DNA from: Rhynchopus euleeides
Taxonomy: Eukaryota; Euglenozoa; Diplonemea; Diplonemida; Diplonemidae
Direction of reading: 5' to 3'
NCBI GenBank assembly: GCA_963210315.1
Contig: OY723256.1
Location: 2,294,001-2,358,000, forward strand
Length of the DNA: 64,000 bases
Shown here: positions 60,422-64,000 of the stretch, piece after piece
Layout: the number at the start of each line of letters is the position of its first letter
Position numbering within the stretch: the stretch's first letter is position 1
Made by a program: the position numbers and the translations under genes
Notes under the pieces: model-generated
Database searches by the model: none
Seen by the model: the letters and a program-made list of their open reading frames with translations, nothing else
What the model was told of the DNA's origin: nothing

Positions 60422-61779
60422 AAAAAAATGGGTGCTGCACCTTCTTAGGGCCTACCTTTGGGTCCCACCCGGAATTTCCTGGCCGACCCCCCCATAAACC
60501 CCCTGGTTTCCCCCACTTTTTCAGCATTTTCCAGACTCGCGGACCCAAAAGATACGACCCAGAGGGCTACAGAAGCACCCAAAACCCCCCAGGAGTCACA
60601 GATATGTCCTAAAAGGGGTCGGAAAAACCAGGTATGGCCACTTTGGTGGTCAATTTTGACCCAGAATCTCGAAAATTTCCTGAGGCAACACTTATGCAAC
60701 ACTTAGCGGTACAGAAGTGGGTCAAATTGTAACACTTTTCGGGATGGCTCTGGGTGCCCAGAGCACCATCTAAACACCCCAAAACTATGAAAACCTCACT
60801 TCAGTGAGGTATCCAGGTGAGAAAAACCAGGGTTTTGCACCTCTTTGAGGTCACCTTTGGGGTTCCGGTGGGTGTTGAGTCTGGAACCCCCCCCCAAGCA
60901 CCCCAAGGTACCCTGCTGGAGGCACTCAAACCCACCCATGCCAACATCGACCCCACGAACCCTATTGGGGGCGGCGGAGTGAAAGTCTCGTGTCGCCAGG
61001 AGGTATCAAGGACACTTGTCGCGCTCCGAGTGATCCGTTGGTTGTCATAGTGGCTCGGTGAGAAGACCCCCACAGCTCCGAGGGTGTGCCCAGGTGAACA
61101 CACGCCTTCCCAGCTACAACTTCAACTTGACTCGAAGAAGATCCCCGATGACCCAGTGTGCATCCAACCATGACTCACTCCAAAGAATGTGCCTTTACCA
61201 CCTCCTGGCGATACAAGACTTTCGGTCTGCCACTCCCATTGGGGTTCGCGGGGTATAGGTTGATGTGGGTGGTTTTGAGTGCCTCCAGCAGGGTACTTTG
61301 GGGTGTTTTGGGGGGGTTCCTGGCTCAACACCCACCAAAACCCCAAGGTTGACCTCAAAAAGGTGCAAACCCCACTTTTCCCCACCCAGATACCTCACTG
61401 AAGTGAGGTTTTCATGGTTTTGGGGTGTTCAGATGGTTTTCTGGGCACCCAGAGCCACCCCGAAAAGTGTTGCAATTTGACCAACTTATGCAACGCTAAG
61501 TGTTGCATAAGTGTTGCATCAGGAAAATTCGGCATCCTGGGTCAAAATTGACCACCAAAGTGGTCGAAACCGGTTTCCCCGGCCCTTTTTAGGACATATC
61601 TGTGACTCCTGGGGGGTTTTGAGGGCTTCTGTGGCCCTCTGGATGATAGTTTTTGGGTTCGCGGGTCTGGAATAAGCTGAAAAACATGGGAAAACCAGGG
61701 GTTTTGCGGGGGTTCGGCCAGGAATTATCGACTGGGACCCTAAGGTAGACCCCAAGAAGGTGCAGCGCCCATTTTTTTC
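60422..61779. repeat. Long inverted repeat, arms about 590 bp
   Basis: The left arm (about 60422-61010) starts AAAAAAATGGGTGCTGCACC. The right arm (about 61190-61779) ends GGTGCAGCGCCCATTTTTTT and is its diverged inverse throughout; paired landmarks include CAGATATGTCC with GGACATATCTG and CTCACTTCAGTGAGG with its match near 61393-61410. About 180 bp separate the arms. Within the arms two related blocks occur in tandem. No ORF is preserved. It fits a foldback or long-TIR element without its own transposase. Confidence 0.75.
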
Positions 61780-61991
61780 TTGCATACACGTTAAGTGTTC
61801 TAAGAAACCAGACATAACCAGAAGACCAACATCATGTTCGTGCTAGCACTTTTCCCTTTTGTCATCACACCCGTGCGCCAAAACAGGTTAGGCCTTATAT
61901 TTGGCTGCGTTCAACGAAAAATATTTTCGTGGTTCAACACTCCCACCTACTCCCTTCTCTTTACTCCACCCTTCAACCCCCGACATATCCG

Positions 61992-63335
61992 ATGCCTGGC
62001 GTGCAGAACTCGGAGCTGGTGCTGTCCGGAGTGGGGCGCGGCGCGGGCAACCCGGATGCCTTGTCCGCCCCCCTCCCGGCGGGCGACTTCGGGATGGCGA
62101 TGGGGCAGGCGCTGGCGGCAGTGACCACCGCCAACGCCCGCGAGGTGGCCACTCGCGAGGTCGCGGGGGCCGACATCCGGGCCACGCAGGTGGAGGCGCA
62201 CGCGAGGGTGCACGCGGCGGGGGTGGAGGCGGGGGCGGCTACGAGGGCCGCCAACGCGGAGGCGGCGGCGGGGATGCACATCGCATCCGCGAATGCAGCG
62301 GCGCATGCGGCGAAGGTGGAATCCGCTGCGGCACAGCGGGTGACGGGGGCGGAGTCGGACGCGAAGGTGGCGTCGGTGGAGGCGGCGGCCTCAAACGCCG
62401 TCACGGAGGCGCAGGCGCGGGCCATGGTCGCCGAGGAGTCCGCCAGGCACGCGGAGGTGAGAGCCCGCCTCGAGGCGGAGCTGGCCCTCGAGAGGGAGAA
62501 GACGCGGAACGCCGCGTTGGTGATGGAGGAGCGGGCCAAGGCCCAGCGGGAGACGGCCCTCGCGGAGCACGCGAGGGTAAGGGCTGAGGCAGGTGCGAGC
62601 CGGGCTGCAGCCCCCCAGGACGAGGTGGCTTCCCTCCGGGAGGAGGTGCGGCGGATGCGGGAGGTGGCGGACCTCCAGGCGGAGCTGGCCCGCCTGCGGG
62701 GAAACGGGACGGGCTCCGGAGCCGGCGCCGGAGCACCGAGGGCCGGAAAGCCGGAGCAGCGGGACGGGGCCGGCAGCGTAGCCGGCAGCAGCGACAGCCG
62801 CAGGGGCGCCGGGGCTCTCAACCCCCTGGACGTGGACGAGTGGTGGCACGCGGACGAGGCCACGCTGGGGCTGGTGCACCTGCACCAGCTGCGCCGCTAC
62901 GACGCCCTGCTGGGGGCCCGGGCGGGGGGTGCCCTGCGCCCGCAGGCCCACGAGGCGCAGGCCCGGATGAGGGATATCAACCTCATCATGACGAGCCTGC
63001 CGTCGCTGCAGGAGCCGGAGGACTACGACGACCTCCTGGTCCGGCTGATGCAGAACCAGTTCTGCAGGCTGGAAGCCCTCAACGAGGGCGTGTTGGGGGG
63101 CGGATGGGAGGCGGCCTCCGCGATGGAGGAGGAATTCTTCGGGAAGCCGGAGATTCCTCCGTACCTCCGGGCGGCAAAGGAGAAGGCACGGGCCCGCCAG
63201 CCACGCTCCCCCCAGGTCCACCACCCACAGCATCAGCATCAACATCAACAACAACAGCAACGCAGCTCGCAGCCACAGCCGCAGCAGGGCCACCCCACCA
63301 GCCAGCGGAGCAGGAGGGGGGGCCACAGGCAGTGA
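61992..63335 (+). CDS. Gag-like coiled-coil protein of the second DIRS-like element
   Basis: 447 residues from the ATG at 61992. Residues about 35-230 are a very Ala/Glu/Arg-rich helical stretch (for example AREVATREVAGADIRATQVE) that should form a long coiled coil. A Gly/Ser/Ala linker and then a compact region (about 280-390, beginning NPLDVDEWWHADEATLGL) follow. The C-terminus is His/Gln-rich and basic (HQHQHQQQQQRSS ... SRRGGHRQ), a likely RNA-binding tail. There are no Cys fingers, unlike the Gag-like protein at 44738. The call depends on position before a recombinase. The stop at 63333-63335 overlaps the upstream extension of the recombinase frame, and a run of seven G at about 63316-63322 could allow frameshifting. 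Confidence 0.6.
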   Translation: MPGVQNSELVLSGVGRGAGNPDALSAPLPAGDFGMAMGQALAAVTTANAREVATREVAGADIRATQVEAHARVHAAGVEAGAATRAANAEAAAGMHIASANAAAHAAKVESAAAQRVTGAESDAKVASVEAAASNAVTEAQARAMVAEESARHAEVRARLEAELALEREKTRNAALVMEERAKAQRETALAEHARVRAEAGASRAAAPQDEVASLREEVRRMREVADLQAELARLRGNGTGSGAGAGAPRAGKPEQRDGAGSVAGSSDSRRGAGALNPLDVDEWWHADEATLGLVHLHQLRRYDALLGARAGGALRPQAHEAQARMRDINLIMTSLPSLQEPEDYDDLLVRLMQNQFCRLEALNEGVLGGGWEAASAMEEEFFGKPEIPPYLRAAKEKARARQPRSPQVHHPQHQHQHQQQQQRSSQPQPQQGHPTSQRSRRGGHRQ

Positions 63336-63352
63336 GCTCGCCCCTCACGGCG

Positions 63353-64000
63353 ATGCTGGAGAGCATAGGGGTGCTCTCCACGGCGCGGGTGGGAAGGAGA
63401 CGGGCACAGGAGGACCCGCTGACCGCCAGAGAGGCACAGCGGATCGCCAAGCGCGCGGTGAAGACGCTGGGGGAGGCGTTGGCACCGTCGACGTGGAGGG
63501 GGCTCGAGGGGCCCCACCGGCGACTCCTCCAGTTCCGGCACGAGTGGGAGCAGACCACGGGTGTGCTCTTGCCGTGGGACCTTTGCATCATTTACTGGGT
63601 GCAGAGGCTCATGTCCGAAGCGGACTCCCCACTCCGGCCCTCCTCCGCCCTACAGTACGTATCGAGGGCGGTCGCCGCGATGAGCCGCATGGGGGTTGTG
63701 GTGGACTCCCAGCTGCTCCAAGACTTCAAGCGAGGTCTGAAGCGCTTGGGGGCCCTCCGACCGCAGCACCAAGCGAAGCCAGCAGCATCCGCCCAGGTGG
63801 CCGCAGTGGTGGGCCGGGAGGACGTCGACCGCGACACGAAGCTCGCGATTGTGCTGGGGTGGTGCGGGGCGGCGCGGGTGTCGGACGTGGTGCGCCTGAA
63901 GTGCGGGGACATCGCTTTCCAGAGCGAGTTTGTCGCCGTGAACTGGGCGGAGACGAAGAGCGACCCGTTCCGCCTGGGCGTCACGACGGGCCTGTTCCTC
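63353..64000 (+). CDS. DIRS-like tyrosine recombinase, 3' end outside window
   Basis: From the ATG at 63353 the frame is open for 216 codons to the last base. It matches the recombinase at 45863 in order: GLKRLGALRPQHQAK, then LGWCGAARVSDVVRLKCGD with the first catalytic Arg (about residue 179), then AETKSDPFRLGV. The HxxR box and the nucleophile Tyr lie beyond the window. The N-terminal half is a SAM-like core-binding domain. The frame is also open some way upstream of the ATG, overlapping the Gag-like ORF in the -1 register, so the true start may be earlier or reached by frameshift. Confidence 0.75.
   Translation, partial: MLESIGVLSTARVGRRRAQEDPLTAREAQRIAKRAVKTLGEALAPSTWRGLEGPHRRLLQFRHEWEQTTGVLLPWDLCIIYWVQRLMSEADSPLRPSSALQYVSRAVAAMSRMGVVVDSQLLQDFKRGLKRLGALRPQHQAKPAASAQVAAVVGREDVDRDTKLAIVLGWCGAARVSDVVRLKCGDIAFQSEFVAVNWAETKSDPFRLGVTTGLFL

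Larger units (their letters stand above)
61800..64000 (+). mobile_element. Second DIRS-like (tyrosine-recombinase) retroelement, right end outside window
   Basis: A Gag-like ORF followed by a tyrosine recombinase reproduces the order of the element at 44244. The left terminus is not resolved; no copy of its terminal repeat is seen here, and the start is placed just after the long inverted repeat. RT-RNase H would be expected beyond base 64000. Confidence 0.65.

Overview
The window looks like nuclear DNA of a GC-rich unicellular eukaryote that I cannot place in a lineage. The genes stand alone with ATG starts rather than in bacterial operons. One gene carries a small GT-AG intron. Several products look secreted. 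The repeats are eukaryotic types: DIRS-like and Crypton-like tyrosine-recombinase elements, MITEs, satellites and microsatellites. All recognisable host genes lie on the + strand.

Layout. 1-17.5 kb holds one giant open frame encoding a repetitive, probably calcium-binding RTX-type extracellular protein (about 4,560 residues visible, incomplete at both ends). A 741-bp element interrupts it at 517-1257, a 3.06-kb TIR element carrying an inverted 41-bp tandem array interrupts it at 6856-9917, and a dispersed repeat cuts it off at 17513. 17.5-23.2 kb is nested mobile DNA: two copies of a 1.1-kb repeat, of which one received a solo DIRS terminal repeat and a MITE while the other keeps the empty sites, plus a 2.5-kb TIR element between them. 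23.8-37.0 kb is the host gene island: a Ser/Thr-rich secreted protein, a secreted astacin metalloprotease whose active-site motif is split by a second, almost identical 741-bp element, adenine phosphoribosyltransferase, an MMACHC/CblC-like cobalamin protein, an unrecognised 558-residue protein and a subtilisin-like protease. 37.0-41.1 kb is gene-free low-complexity DNA. 41.1-49.5 kb is a short 177-bp satellite array split by three insertions: a Crypton-like element, a 795-bp TIR element and a complete DIRS/PAT-type retrotransposon with split direct repeats. 49.5-57.9 kb is repeat-rich, with three TA-flanked 0.8-kb elements and a 2.1-kb TIR element set in TACATGTA-type microsatellite. 57.98-59.62 kb is a secreted S15/CocE-like serine hydrolase. 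60.4-61.8 kb is a long inverted repeat. From about 62.0 kb to the window end lies a second tyrosine-recombinase retroelement (Gag-like ORF plus an integrase open to the last base).

The host genes suggest a cell that secretes large adhesive or matrix-like proteins and digestive proteases, with purine salvage and cobalamin handling inside. The most unusual feature is the set of insertions inside coding sequence. Each is flanked by a direct repeat, and exact removal that leaves one repeat copy restores an uninterrupted frame. This could mean very recent transposition, removal at the RNA level (introner-like) or programmed DNA excision. The sequence alone cannot decide between them.
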